Assembly (NCBI RefSeq): GCF_907164915.1
Contig: NC_061870.1
Span: 4,492,273-4,556,272 of the forward strand
Length of the DNA: 64,000 bases
Source: Impatiens glandulifera
Taxonomy: Eukaryota > Streptophyta > Magnoliopsida > Ericales > Balsaminaceae
Direction of reading: 5' to 3'
Position numbers and translations under genes: made by a program. Below the pieces are notes generated by a model that ran no database searches, was not told where the DNA came from, and saw only the letters and a list, made by a program, of their open reading frames with translations. Positions 34,135 through 45,737 of the stretch are shown in pieces (the stretch's first letter is position 1; each line of letters begins with the position of its first letter).

Positions 34135-36148
34135 TGTTGGGTCAAATTATTTTGACAGAGTGTTGAAATAATTTAACCACTGAGATTTTGATGATGAAAT
34201 GACTTATGAGTTTTGATGCAGGTGTATTGAAACAATATTTCATAAGACTTGGCTCTAATGAGGGTCATTAGACCGATTTTGGTATTCGATACATAGAATT
34301 AGACGTATAGTCTAACTCATCGGAGTTAGACGTGTAGTCTAATGAATGTATAAAATTAGACGTAAGTCTAATATACACAGAATTAGACGTAAGTCTAATG
34401 TATTCGAAATTAGACGTACAATCTAACTTAGCGGAGTTAGATGTGTAGTCTAATTGAGTTGTAATTAGACGGATGGTCTAATAGATATTCGGAATTAGAC
34501 GTGTAGTCTAATTAGTGAAAGTTAGACGTAAGTCTAACTCCTTCAGACAAGTCTGAGGTAGAACCGGAATTAGACGTGTAGTCTAACTCAGTGGAGTTAG
34601 ACGTACAGTCTAATGATTATTGGATAATTAGACGTGTAGTCTAATTAGTGAAAGTTAGACGTAAGTCTAACTCCTTCAGACAAGTCTGAGGTAGAACCAG
34701 AATTAGACGTGTAGTCTAACTCAGTGGAGTTAGACGTACAGTCTAATGGTTATTAGATAATTAGACGTGTAGTCTAATTAGTGAAAGTTAGACGTGAGTC
34801 TAACTCCTTCATACAAGTCTGAGGTAGAACCGGAATTAGACGTGTAGTCTAACTCAGTGGAGTTAGACGTACAGTCTAATGGTTATTGGATAATTAGAAG
34901 TGTAGTCTAATTGGTGAAAGTTAGACGTAAGTCTAACTTCTTCAGACAAGTTTGAGGTAGAACCGAAATTAGACGTGTAGTCTAACTCAGTGGAGTTAGA
35001 CGTACAGTCTAATGGTTATTGGGTAATTAGACGTGTAGTCTAATTAGTGAAAGTTAGACGTGAGTCTAACTCCTTCAGACAAGTCTGAGGTAGAACCGGA
35101 ATTAGACGTGTAGTCTAATTCAGTGGAGTTAGACGTGCAGTCTAATGGTTATTGTAATTAGACGTGAGTCTAATTCTATTAGACCAGGCGGTCTAATAGA
35201 CGTTATTACTAGAAGGAGATGTTTGATTTCATTAGACTGATTTTACAATCTGTCTAACTGAAATACGTCTAATGCTCAACTTAAGCAGTTTTCTTGAAGG
35301 TAGCATTTCACCTACCCACGTGCTATAGCTGTACTCTACTCCTGTTCCATTTTCTAGTGAAGATTAGTACAACAGCTATATGCAACCAACCAAGGAATGG
35401 CACGTAAGAGAATTTTCCTCACATTACTTGTTTTGCAGGTACATCTATGATGGAATATTCGGCGCACTACCAGTGATGTACGACCACGATCCTTGTGCTC
35501 AGAACCTACTGTGTACAATGGAGGCTTTCCAATGGAAGAGTGCCACGTTTCATTCTAAAAGATTCGACCGTTAACTCATGCTCAATATTTAACAAATCTA
35601 AAGGACAACGGACAATCTGTTTTACGAACAGCCTTAACAAGAAGAACTGAAAATCTTACGAACTTGCCGATCTTGAAAGAATTCAAGCCTTTGATTATTC
35701 ATACTGTGAAGCTGCTTTCTGATTGTACTATGTGTGAATCAAGAGAGAGCTAGAATCAAAACACCTTTAGCTGAGTGATATTCTTCATCTTGTAATTGAA
35801 CAGAAAGTGTTCTGTTCAATAGTGAGTTAAGTGTGTGTAAACTGTATTTGATTCGAATCATATTAGTGAATCCTTCCGGTGGTTGGAAGAATGGGTGACG
35901 TATGAGAGTTTCTCCGAACATCCATAAACAAATTGTTATGTTCTTTCTTTTCTGTCATCTTTTCATATTTAATCTTGTGCTTCAAATCCAAGTAAACAAT
36001 TCCGCCTTGAATCTGTTTCAAGCGTTTACAAGTGTTTACGTAGAATAGAAAGCGAATTAAATTCCTAACATGATTTCTTTCAAACCGTTTTTCATAAGCC
36101 TTTATCCTTAGCCAGACCCCGTCTCAATCGATAAAGCCGATCCTATCA
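34135..36148 (+). mobile_element. 5' LTR of E3
   Basis: TGTTGGGTCAAATTATTTTG ... GATCCTATCA. U3 is filled with the TTAGACGT palindrome array. A TATA-like CTCAATATTTAAC lies near 35581. The conserved block (TGACGTATGAGAGTTTCTCC, GAACATCCATAAA) is at 35894-35932. Confidence 0.92.
34280..35210 (+). repeat. Palindrome array in the E3 5' LTR (TTAGACGTGTAGTCTAA)
   Basis: About 35-40 copies of TTAGAC(G/A)T..AGTCTAA, a 6-bp inverted repeat around an ACGT core. They are arranged in a higher-order unit of about 130 bp repeated five times; each unit also contains CTTCAGACAAGTCTGAGGTA. The same array is at 55510-56450 in the 3' LTR. Confidence 0.92.
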
Positions 36149-36150
36149 AT

Positions 36151-36162
36151 TGGTATCAGAGC
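36151..36162 (+). promoter_or_regulatory. Primer binding site of E3
   Basis: TGGTATCAGAGC, a perfect copia initiator-tRNA-Met PBS, two bases after the LTR. Confidence 0.92.
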
Positions 36163-36193
36163 CCTGTTTCTATTCTCAAGCCTTTTCTGAAAT

Positions 36194-37989
36194 ATGTCGA
36201 CCGTAACCAAAGATGCTAGTGTTACAGCAATTCCAACTTTCTCTCGAGAAAACTACTTTGTTTGGAAGAAAAGAGTTCGTGCTCATCTCTCTTCTCTTCA
36301 TGATGACATGTGGAGCATTGTCACAGAAGGTCCTATCTAGATTGATAAGGAGAAGACTGACTGGACCGCTGATAAAAAGAGGCAGAACAACCTCAACAAC
36401 ATGGCTCTTGATGTTCTGTACATATCTCTCGATGACAGTATGTTCAACTACATCATCGAATGCGACACTGCCAAAGAGGTCTGGGACAGACTCACTCAAC
36501 TGTGCGAGGGCAACGAGCAAACCAAGGAAAACAAGATCATGGTTACCACTCAACAGTTCGACAACTTCAAGATGCGTCCTGGTGAAACAATGAACGATTT
36601 CGACACCAGATTCAGCAAGATCGTCTCCTCTCTGTCTATCCTAGGCAAAACCTATAGCAACCGGGAGCTTTCTATCAAGGTCATGCGTAATCTTCCAAGG
36701 GAATGGGATATAAAGACTATGGCGATGAGAGAATCCAAAGATCTTAACAAGATATATCTCTTTGATCTCTTTGCTGATCTCAAGGTCTATGAGTTCGAGC
36801 TAAAATGTAGGATGGAAGAAGATCAACCCACGTCCGTTATCATTGCCAAGGCGCTGATGACTGCTGAAGAGCCACCAACCGCTCCAGACGTGATGATGGC
36901 AGCTCAACAGCTGAGCAGCGATGTCATGTCTCTCTTTGTGAAGAAGTTTGGAGACTTCATGAAGAAGAGCAACTCTAACTCAAACTCTTCAAATTCTAAT
37001 GACAAATAAAAAATCTAAAGCTAATTTTAATTGTTTTAACTATGGTATTAAAGGTCATTATGCATCGGAATGCCGGAAGCCAAAGCGTGAAAATGCCAAG
37101 GATGATGGAAAAGAGCTGAATGCTCTTATGACAGGTAACGGGAAGAACAGAGGAAGTAGCCGTGGCTCTTACTTTTCATCCAGTGAAAGTGATGAAAAAG
37201 AGGTGGCTTACTTCATGGCAAGAGAAGATGAAGAAAGAACTCAGGAGACTGAGGTATTTGACTTCTCTTCCGAAAAGTTTTCAAGGGAACAACTGGTAGC
37301 TGCACTAGATGACATGGTCATCGAGTACAGAAAGCTAGCAGAATCCCTAAATGAAACTAAATCTTCATCAGATGTAAACAAACCAAATTTGTCTAAAGCT
37401 GAAGAGTCAAATGTTTTTGAAAAGAAGATTGAAGAGATCTCATCTGAGAATGAGATGCTCAAAGAACAGATTCAAACTCTTTCATCTGAAAACAAAAGGT
37501 TAAACTATGTTGTTTGTGCATGGACAAGGTCTGGAGATGCTGTCAAATATCAGATCAGCATGTTAAAACCTACTGGATCTAGATCAGATTTAGATTTGAT
37601 AGCAATGACCCTAACCTATCATGCAAAAAGTCAAAATCATATGACAAACTTAAGCCAATAAGTTTTGTCAAATGAAGTATGACTGACATTGAATCTGATC
37701 CTATTCATGAAGAAGTTGCTTTCAAAATGAAATAGTTTATGTTCCGCCTACTGTTAGCTGGCTTAAGAATAAGCTAGAAGCAGCTAACAAGTATGAGAAT
37801 CGAAAACCTGACTCTAAGTCAAGGAGTTTTAAAAGAAAATCTTCTTCAAAAGTTAAAGGATCAGTGGCTAGCAGGAAGTCATCTGCTAAGTCAAAATCTT
37901 ATGCATTATTCACAACACAAAATGGGAAGTCCATCAGAATAACTCAAATATGGATTCCTAAGGGACTAATTGATCAAGGACCCAATTGA
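36194..37989 (+). pseudogene. gag of E3
   Basis: ATG 36194. Blocks: FSRENYFVWKKRVRAHLSSL, DDMWSIVTEGP, EVWDRLTQLCEGNEQTKENK, LPREWDIKTMAMRESKDLNK (capsid-like UBN2-type gag), then a Ser/Asn-rich hinge. The zinc knuckle at about 37035-37075 reads CFNYGIKGHYASEC, with Tyr in place of the second Cys. A Ser-rich acidic part and a coiled-coil tail (EISSENEMLKEQIQTLSSEN) follow. Defects: TAG at 36338-36340, a frameshift near 37000 and more frame changes after 37600. The end (IWIPKGLIDQGPN, stop) matches the gag terminus of E2. Confidence 0.9.
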
Positions 37990-39020
37990 GTATGAGTACC
38001 AAAATGTGTAAATAGTTTCTTTTGTAGGTGATGCATGAGGACTGCATGAAGGAAGCTAGAAGAGTACTCTTCTGAGTACACAGCCTTGAAGATCAACAAT
38101 GGCATTTGCCATTCTAGTAGAATAAATGTTTTATGTTGTTAAAAATGTTTTTGATATTTGGACCACAAAAATTATTTATTACAATTTTGCGTCCATATAC
38201 ATAATGAGAGGGAAAATTACTTTGGAAGTAAAGAAACTCTCCAGGCGAATATCTTTAATCGGTCTAATTAGACAATGGTGTCTGAAAGAAACAGTGTGTA
38301 CTTAGACGTATTTTTTTTCAAAATCTATTCATCTAAGTCTATATGTTGAGGTGTTATACCTACGCGGTTAGACGGACACGTCTAATAGACGTTAGACGTT
38401 TTTACGTCATGAGCAAGTGGATGCTCACGTCTAATCAAACACACGTCTAACACGTGGTGTTTATGCAGAATTAGACGTACATGTCTAATAGACATTAGAC
38501 ATATTTTTATGACACGGAATTAGACGTATGTGTCTAATAGACTCATCCATCTAATAGACGTTTTGTTATATGGATTTGTTAAGTAAGAAAAACGTCTAAC
38601 TACGTGCTGATTAGATTGATCAAGGACAACTGTCCCACAATTGAGAGCTATTTACTTTTCCCGCTCAAAATATCAAATAGTCATCTCTTACTAACATGAA
38701 GACACGTGTCTCTCAAGTTTAGAGAAAATGACTGATATACCCTCATTTTTAATGATGACTCCTTGAAAAAGGACGTCTAACATTTATTAATGTTAGACGT
38801 GAAGACAACTGTCCCACGATTGAGAGCTATTTACTTTTCCCGCTCAAAATATCAAATAGTCATCTCTTACTAACATGAAGACACGTGTCTCTCAAGTTTA
38901 GAGAAAATGACTGATATACCCTCATTTTTAATGATGACTCCTTGAAAAAGGATGTCTAACATTTATTAATGGGCCATACCCTTAAGAAAAGACGGTTATT
39001 CTGCATTTCTCTCTTCTGTC
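37990..39020 (+). other. Spacer of E3 in the place of pol
   Basis: No pol sequence. 38280-38620 has scattered TTAGACG / CGTCTAA words as in the LTR. A segment of about 160 bp starting CAACTGTCCCAC(A/G)ATTGAGAG is duplicated at about 38627-38787 and 38807-38966. The TATA box of the accessory ORF follows directly. Confidence 0.8.
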
Positions 39021-39028
39021 TATATAAG
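39021..39028 (+). promoter_or_regulatory. TATA box of the E3 accessory ORF
   Basis: TATATAAG, 122 bp before ATG 39150, with CTCTCTAAAATC in the leader. Confidence 0.6.
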
Positions 39029-39149
39029 GATATTAGTGCATGAGTTTGGAAGCTTTCAATCTCTCAAAATCCTTAAAAACCCTAGCTTTCTTTGCATTTC
39101 TATCTATAAATCTCTCTAAAATCTTGTGTCGTTTCATATTCTTTCGAAA

Positions 39150-40189
39150 ATGGTGAAGAAAATCACGTTGGGTCACTATACTTTGCAGGTGGATTTTCCA
39201 TCGGTGTACACTTTCGATCAACCGGAGGTGGTGGAGATGTTCAGAACCCTAGAATATTCTGGGTTAAGGAAGTATCTCGGCGTTCCGTTCATATTCTATG
39301 AAAAAGAAGTTCGCGAGTTCTTCAAATCCGCAACTATGGTGGGTGAATCCATCGTAGAAACCGTAAATGGCATGGAGTTCTCGTTCGATGAAACTGTATA
39401 TGCGGAGTTCTTTGAACTTCCAACTGAGGGGCACACGTTCGATCTGATCCTTTCACTAGAAATCATGGAGGAGATGAAGAGAACCTTCTCTGTCGATGGT
39501 TCGATAATCCATGTAAATGGACTCAAAAAGGCATTTAAACCGCATTTCATTCTACTGAACGACGTGGTGGCAAATGCGCTACAAGGAAAATCTGGCTCCT
39601 TTCATCTCTATAGTCAAGACCGTTTTGACTATATGTGTGCTATTTCAAAGGGAATCCAGGTAAACTGAGCTCATAACCTTTTCCAGAACTTGTGCTTCTC
39701 GATCTGTCAGACGAACAAGAAAAGCATAACGTTTGCGGCTCAACTGAGTCATTTGTTGAAGCATTTGGGGGTTCCTGTTGGTGAAACTGTGCAAATCAAC
39801 TCTCCAAGAGTATATACTGCCCTTACAATGGCTAACACACTGATGAGGATGAAGAACAATCTTGAATCTGCATCTGGTGCATCTAGTTACCAAACTGATG
39901 GAAAACCCTCTATCCGATCCAAGCAACCGTCTACTTCTGTCATGTCTACAGGGGCAAAGAGATCGAAAACGGTGAATGAATCAGAGGCCAGTTCCTCCAG
40001 TCTGAAGAGTTCAAACAAGAAGGACTCTGAATCTGTCGATTCAAGGTTAAGGCAAGGTCCAGGTGTACTTGCTGCAACTCCGATGCCCTCACTATCTACT
40101 CCCTCAAATCATTTTGAAGAAGCCTTCGAGATCCTGTGTCTCAAAGGAGAAGAAGACGAAGGCGCCCCGCGCGTCTAAATCCTTAAAGG
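39150..40189 (+). pseudogene. Accessory ORF C of E3, 5' part (cut by E2)
   Basis: ATG 39150. The accessory domain is clear: LQVDFPSVYTF, EYSGLRKYLGVPFI, EVREFFKSATMV, VNGMEFSFDE, FFELPTEG. TGA at 39666-39668 replaces the Trp of the VNW motif; the same frame then continues (FQNLCFSICQTNKKSITFAA, HLGVPVGETVQINSP) into a Ser/Lys-rich part. A frame change lies before 40170. E2 is inserted at 40190-40194 (TAACC); the ORF resumes at 52889. Confidence 0.85.
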
Positions 40190-40194
40190 TAACC

Positions 40195-41167
40195 TGTTAG
40201 GATCTAGGTCGCGGCTAGAGAACCGGGGTCTGACCGGTTAGCGCCTTCACTCAACAGTTGGTGTTTAATCTGGTTAGAGATTAACACCGGGGTTTCAATA
40301 CTACACAAACTATCACAAACCCTTGAACCGAGTTCAAGTGCGGAAGTGGTTTGTTTCAGGTTGAAGCAGCACACACACAGGATGAATATGACCGGATTTG
40401 GATAAAGTCGATTTGGAGTTTGGTGGGTCGGTTTGGGATTTAGTAAATCGGTTTAAGTGATGTTGAATCGATTAGGGCGGTATGAGTCGGTTAGTATAGA
40501 TCGGTTAGAATGTAAAGCCGGTAGAAAGTAAAGAACAAGACAGGTTTTTATGGATGTTCAGAGATAAAGCTCCTACGTCACCCCTTCCTCTCGAAACCGC
40601 GAGAAGGATATTCACTAAGGAATACACAAACACAATCTTTGAATCTGATTGGTTGAGCAAAGGTTCATTGTTTCAGACCTGGCGGTCTAGACTTCCAGTG
40701 TATAGGTCAAACCGGCTAGGTTTGTCTTTTACTCAATATGGCAACTGTCGGTTGGACAGTTGCCTGCACCTGGAGGATTGCGCCTCTGATTTATCCCGGA
40801 GTGGAAAGATCTTGTCGGACGCTCTTCTGCAGCCTATAGATTGTCCTCAGACTTGTATGAATATGACAATACTAAGGTCTGTCCCTTTGGTATCATCTTC
40901 AACAGATACTCAAAGTATCTATTTGCACCGATCGGTTGTTTAGGTTAACTAGATGATTTCCGGTTTTTCATAGTTTTAGATTAACCGAATGTCCAACGAT
41001 TTTGGCCTTCTTATCTGACCGGTCTTGTCTTCTTGATCGGTTAGGTTCTTGGCCGGTTGTATTGCTTGACCGGTTGAATTACTTAACCGGTTGAATTCTT
41101 TAACCGTTTCTGCATAGGAAGTTTGTTTTTGTTATGTTCTATTTAACCGATCTAATTTTATCTAACA
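40195..41167 (-). mobile_element. 3' LTR of E2 (973 bp)
   Basis: Pairs with 51785-52883 but lacks the segment equivalent to 52227-52353, which holds the TATA box and the large hairpin. A two-base TC microhomology lies at the junction. It contains many ACCGG words and the conserved block (complement) at 40546-40582. Confidence 0.92.
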
Positions 41168-41395
41168 ATTTCTCCCTTTTTGATTATTTTACTTAAAATA
41201 TTCAAAACCATGTAAGGATTGAAATGTAGGCCGGTTGTTTTAAAAGTTTATTTGGCCGGATTTTTGGAAAATGACTTAGAAAATTTTTTCGAAAAAATTT
41301 CAAAATTTCAAATTTTTATCCTTATCATTTTCTTCCTTTTTGATTATTTTACTTAAAATATTCAAAACAATGTAAGGAATGAAAATGTAGTCTGA
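41168..41395 (-). repeat. Polypurine tract of E2 and its duplicate
   Basis: Next to the LTR, the complement of ATTTCTCCCTTTTTGATTAT gives the purine tract AAAAAGGGAGAAAT. A diverged second copy with the same flank (TTTGATTATTTTACTTAAAA, then TATTCAAAAC.ATGTAAGGA) starts near 41325. This parallels the repeated tracts of E1. Confidence 0.8.
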
Positions 41396-41469
41396 TTTCT
41401 AAAAATACTTGATTTATATATATAAAACTATACTAAGTTAGACATAGGTAATATAAGTAAAGAAATCCC

Positions 41470-44098
41470 CTATTTTTTCTTCTTGGGCGGCAAGTATTTT
41501 TCCAGCATTTCATCCGTTGCCTTTCCCTTGACCGCTGGAACAGGCCTGGAGGAGGATCATTGACCGCCTGAAGTACCGGTGAAAGGTGCAGCCGGTGGAG
41601 CAAACGATCTAAGTGGAATCGCTTCAAAACCTCATGGTCTTTTGGTCAGCGGTATGGTTTCTTCCTCGAGATCGTCATCTTCTTGCGAAACCGCTTCAGT
41701 AACGTTGTCCAATAACTTTGAAATTGCTGCCCTCTTGGTAGAAGCCTTTCTTTTTCTTGTAACCGGACCGGATGGGGAAGAAACCGCTTTGGACTTCTTG
41801 TGAGCCTCGGTGAACTCGTTGTATGCTGACTGTTGGCCGATTAGTCGAGCCGCATCTTCATTTTGCTGAACCGCTATGGCCGGTGCAATGTTTTCTAATG
41901 TTTGCATATGTCCGGCCAGGTTCGCATCTGCCTCCGCCGTTTCCTTTTGAAGCCGGGTTTGCTCGTCCAAGGCATCTTGAATCTTCTGGGCCGCGAGCTC
42001 ATTTGCCTCCTCAAGTGCTTTGTCGGCTGCCAGCTTTGCCGCTATCATCTCCGCCAGTTGTTCGGTGACCGCCTTTAAAATCGGCTTCGGTCTTGGCATG
42101 CTTCTCTTCAAACATTGTCACCTTCTCAAGTATGGATCCGGCTTGGGCACCGGACAGATCCCCTTCAATCTTGTTCAGCCTTTGATCGGTTGATATTTGG
42201 TTTAGTTCTGACAAACCGATCTTTTGGCCGTTAAGAGCGATATCGGCTTCCAACTTCTTAGTTGCGGCCTCCAATGCCTTAGTTCTGTTAGTTGTGTCAC
42301 TGTACAAAAGGTCGGTCATGCCGTATTTGTCCTCAACGGACGTGATCCGTCTGACCGCGGTTTCTAGCTCTTTATTTGTAGACTCAATCATCTCGATGGA
42401 TTTAGTCGCGGTTTCTTTTATCTTCTTTTGCCACGGCAGAATCGCGGCATTAACAAATTCCTCGATTAGATCCTTTACTCTATCTTCTGTTACAGCCGGT
42501 ACTGATTCCTCGGTTTGAAGAGAGACGTGCTGATCGGTGGGCGGTGTACTCGTCCTGAGGTCGGTGTCGTTGATTATGGATTCCTGTTTAGGGAAGACAT
42601 GCTCGGTTTCAACCGGATTCGGACCGCCATCATCCTTAGGTGGAGATCTGGAGAAGTGCGACGCCTCCTGGTGCTCGGGTTCCGCTTCCAACCGTGCCAT
42701 CTCCTCAGTCAATTCCTGTTATTTGACCACTAGCATGTCCAACACCAAGAGCTCAAATTGAGAGTCCGCCGTTCCTGGGATATGCTTTCTTTGAAGAAGT
42801 TGGATGTGTTCGGTGAGCCCCAGTAACCGGGCATGCGGTTCGACCATCCTATTTCGTCGAAGAGCGGTCAAGACGCTCTGAGCCTTTGTGAGGTTGATGA
42901 CTTCCGCTTCCATCTCAACCAGCTTTTCGAATTTCCGGTCAGCAGGATGTTCCGGTAGCATGTTGGTGTAGAAAATTTCCTGTCGGTTCAGGGCCCATTG
43001 AAAGTATACGTCGCTTGCCGCGTGAGCCTGATCGTTAATTTCTTTCATGATTTGTTTGACGAGGTCCTCGCCCATTTGCCGGATGTGTTCATCCGCGGTT
43101 TCATCTTCTTCCTCTTGTCTGCCCGAACCGGCATCAACATTATCAGTTCTGGCCGATTGTTCTTCGACCATCAATTCTTTCCCTTTGCCAGTCCGATCCT
43201 CTCCGGTGTGGTTTGAAGCGGTTCGGCCAGAGCTGGATGCCGAATTTTCTGTGTTGAGGGTGTCGGACTGCGGATTAGCCGATCCGGTCGGTTGCTTATC
43301 CACCTTGCTTCCGGATTTTTCTTTAGCCGGAGCCTTTTTCTTTCTAGCTTGTGACTTCTTTCGCCCGCTCGTATTGCCGGAGACCTTCTTTTTGCCCTGT
43401 TTCTCCCCCGGTCTAATAAATTGATGGGATTTTATGATTTTGCTGGGCGGAAGAAAGACACCGGGGCCGGTGTTAGCGTTGAAATTACGCATCAGCTTGC
43501 CGAGTGGGACGGCGTATCCCCATGACCGTTTGGATGTCGGATCCACCATCTCACATAAGTTGGAGAAGATTACCTTTGCCCAGTTAACTTTAGTGTCGTT
43601 GACTAAACTGTCAATCATATCGATCTTCATTCGGGTGAGGCTATCATAGTTGCCTCCCCGTGCTTGAACCGACTTAGTTAGAATTTCGCATAGCGGTCTA
43701 AGTTCCAGTTTAAGCGAGGTTTTCTTACCGGATACTGCTATTGGCATCTCAGTATCCGAAACATCCCGACAGACCGCTTGGAATGCTTCCTCGTCTATAA
43801 ATACTGAGAAGTCGCTCCCCTCGGTTGGCAGATGGAGGACCTCAGCAACCAACTTCATGGTGAGATTGAACGGTTTACCACCTACTGTTGCGGTTATCGT
43901 TCTTTCGCTGAGTGCGGCGGTTTGGAAGAACTCGGTAACCGCCTCTTGGTACAGGACGAAAGGTCCGTTCAAGAAATGTTCAAGACCGGACTCAGAGATT
44001 TGGGTTAACACCCGTTTTGCTTCCGCCGATCCATTTGCTCGAACTTCATCGAAGTCGACCTGGACGATGTGGGTGAATAACACAGATTCGCGACCCAT
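41470..44098 (-). pseudogene. Accessory ORF C of E2
   Basis: ATG at 44098-44096. Residues 1-230 are the accessory domain (IVQVDFDEV, ESGLEHFLNGPFV, AVTEFFQTAALS, VGGKPFNLT, LHLPTEGSDF, VNWAKVIFSNLCEMV). Then Lys/Arg-rich stretches (SGRKKSQARKKKAPAKEK), an acidic Ser/Thr region and a C-terminal half rich in Glu/Lys/Ala heptads, likely coiled coil (LAADKALEEANELAAQKIQ). Defects: a TAA at about 42719, a frameshift near 42100 and a TGA near 41632. The original stop is probably at 41470 after LPPKKKK. The E1 homologue is about 970 aa. Function unknown. Confidence 0.82.
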
Positions 44099-44207
44099 TG
44101 TAGGTTGAAGAGAATGAGAGATCGAAGGATTGAGAGTTTTGAGAGATTTTAAAGCTAGAGAGAGAAAGCCTATTCGCGTGAGAATGAAATAAAATGGCTA
44201 AGGACCA

Positions 44208-44215
44208 TATTTATA
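44208..44215 (-). promoter_or_regulatory. TATA box of ORF C (E2)
   Basis: Minus strand TATAAATA, 110 bp before the ATG, with CTTTCTCTCTCTAG in the leader. Confidence 0.55.
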
Positions 44216-44609
44216 GTCGCGGGTTGGAATTTCAACCGCCGCGAACTGTCGCGTCAAGTTTGGGAGGGAATTTTCCCTCCAAAAAGGCTTTGGGCGGCAA
44301 ACGATAGGCGGGAAGTTTGAGCGGGCTTTTGATGCAGTTATTTAACCGGTGACGAAACAGTTTGTTCTTGTAACCGATTATTAAGCGAAGCGGTTATTTA
44401 ACCGATGATAAAGCGGTTTGCGATTTTGACCGGTTATTCAACGAGGTAGTTAGCGTTTTTAGCCGGTTAGTCATTTAGATAGATATTCTAATAATGCGAT
44501 TTTGACCCGGTTTTCAAGCTTAGAAATTCAAATAATCATTCAATAATAGAGACCGATACACGGATCGGTTTAGGGTACATAAGATACAAAATTATAACTT
44601 ATGTAATAA

Positions 44610-45317
44610 TTATTTTAGAGAGTTTGTCCTCCACCCCTTCCTCATGGAGAACATTTGATAGGTACGCCGGGGTACCCGGTCCAAGATTTGGATTATGTGT
44701 ACGAAGGAGCCGGCTTATGTGGGGGCGTAGCCAAGACCTTTCTTTGTCTCGACCATGGTCTTCAGGTTATTGAAGATGACCGATGACCAGTTGATGGGGG
44801 TGTGGCTGACGATGTAGGTCATCATGTCGAAGACTTTCCTAGAATAGTGTTGGTTCGGAGATTGGCAGATGATGGATCGGTTGACGATCTCGTGAAGGAG
44901 TTGGATGTGATGGGCGAGGTGGGTTTTTAGACCGTGGTTCTCCACCGGCACTTCGGTTCCGGAGAACATTTCCGAATTGTCAATTGCTGCACTGCCCACC
45001 CGGGATGGGAAATCGGAAAACCCTTCAGTGGGCAGATTAAACATCCGGGAGAATGCGCTTTCATTCAGAAAAATGGTGTGGTTTTTCACCACAGAGATAA
45101 TGACATCGCCACTCATGGATGCATTGTTGAAGAATTCCATTACTTCTGGAATGAACATAGGTCCGGATTCTTCGAGAAAATCACGAAGGCCGATGTCGAT
45201 TAGGGATTCAAAAAGGAGTTCATTCACTTCAAGATCCTCAACTTGGTGGACGGAGTCGAAATCAATGCACAAATAGTTTCTTAGTGTGCGGTTCGACATT
45301 CTTTCAAATTTTGCCAA
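44610..45317 (-). pseudogene. Accessory ORF B of E2
   Basis: ATG at 45317. 236 codons in one frame with one stop (TAA at 44715-44717, after GYAPT). Pattern: CIDFDSVH, IDIGLRDFLEESG, PEVMEFFNNASM, FNLPTEGFSDF, INWSSVIFNNLKTM. Counterpart of 2813-3501 in E1. No membrane segment. Function unknown. Confidence 0.8.
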
Positions 45318-45380
45318 GAGAGAGAGGGTTTAAGAAATTCTGATTTGTTTGGAGGTATGCTGAATTGACAAGAGGGGGTT

Positions 45381-45389
45381 CTTTATATA
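45381..45389 (-). promoter_or_regulatory. TATA box of ORF B (E2)
   Basis: Minus strand TATATAAAG, 64 bp before the ATG; the leader contains CCCTCTCTCTCTTGG. The spacer 45390-45737 holds no gene. Confidence 0.6.
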
Positions 45390-45737
45390 GATTTGAGATT
45401 GAAGTGGAAATAGGAGCATTTAATGCTGAAATTCAGTTTTGTCTTATTTATGATGGGAATATTTATGTTTCCAAAACTCCTTGGGAAGGAGTTACTTTTG
45501 ACCGGTTGCGGAGCTCGAGGTGGAGAATCTAGTTAGAATGTAACTACGTTTGTGTAATTTCCCATGTAGTTGGAAATTAAAAGTTACTTTTCATTAATGA
45601 GATGGAAATACAAGAAACCGAAAGAGACATAGTTGAAGCCGAAAGAGACATAGTTTAAACCGAAATGGTCATAATGGAGTGGGATAATGATACAACCGGT
45701 GCGTACAACAAAATGACCAGTTGTAGGAGGGAGTGAC

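Noticed and set aside
34280..35210. CRISPR-like look of the TTAGACGT array
   Set aside because: Repeats are short palindromes with near-identical spacers inside a plant LTR, and the array is duplicated in the other LTR. CRISPR arrays have unique spacers and are not found in plant nuclear DNA.
35380..35574. ORF of 64 codons in the E3 LTR
   Set aside because: Interrupted by a stop in the other LTR copy (near 56781), so not conserved even within this element.
40554..40943. ORF of 129 codons, with a near-identical one at 52330-52659
   Set aside because: Both lie within the E2 LTRs, on the strand opposite to transcription of the element, and the repeat explains their similarity.
42998..43649. 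Plus-strand ORFs opposite accessory ORF C of E2
   Set aside because: Shadow frames of the minus-strand ORF; no domain, and no counterpart opposite the E1 ORF C.
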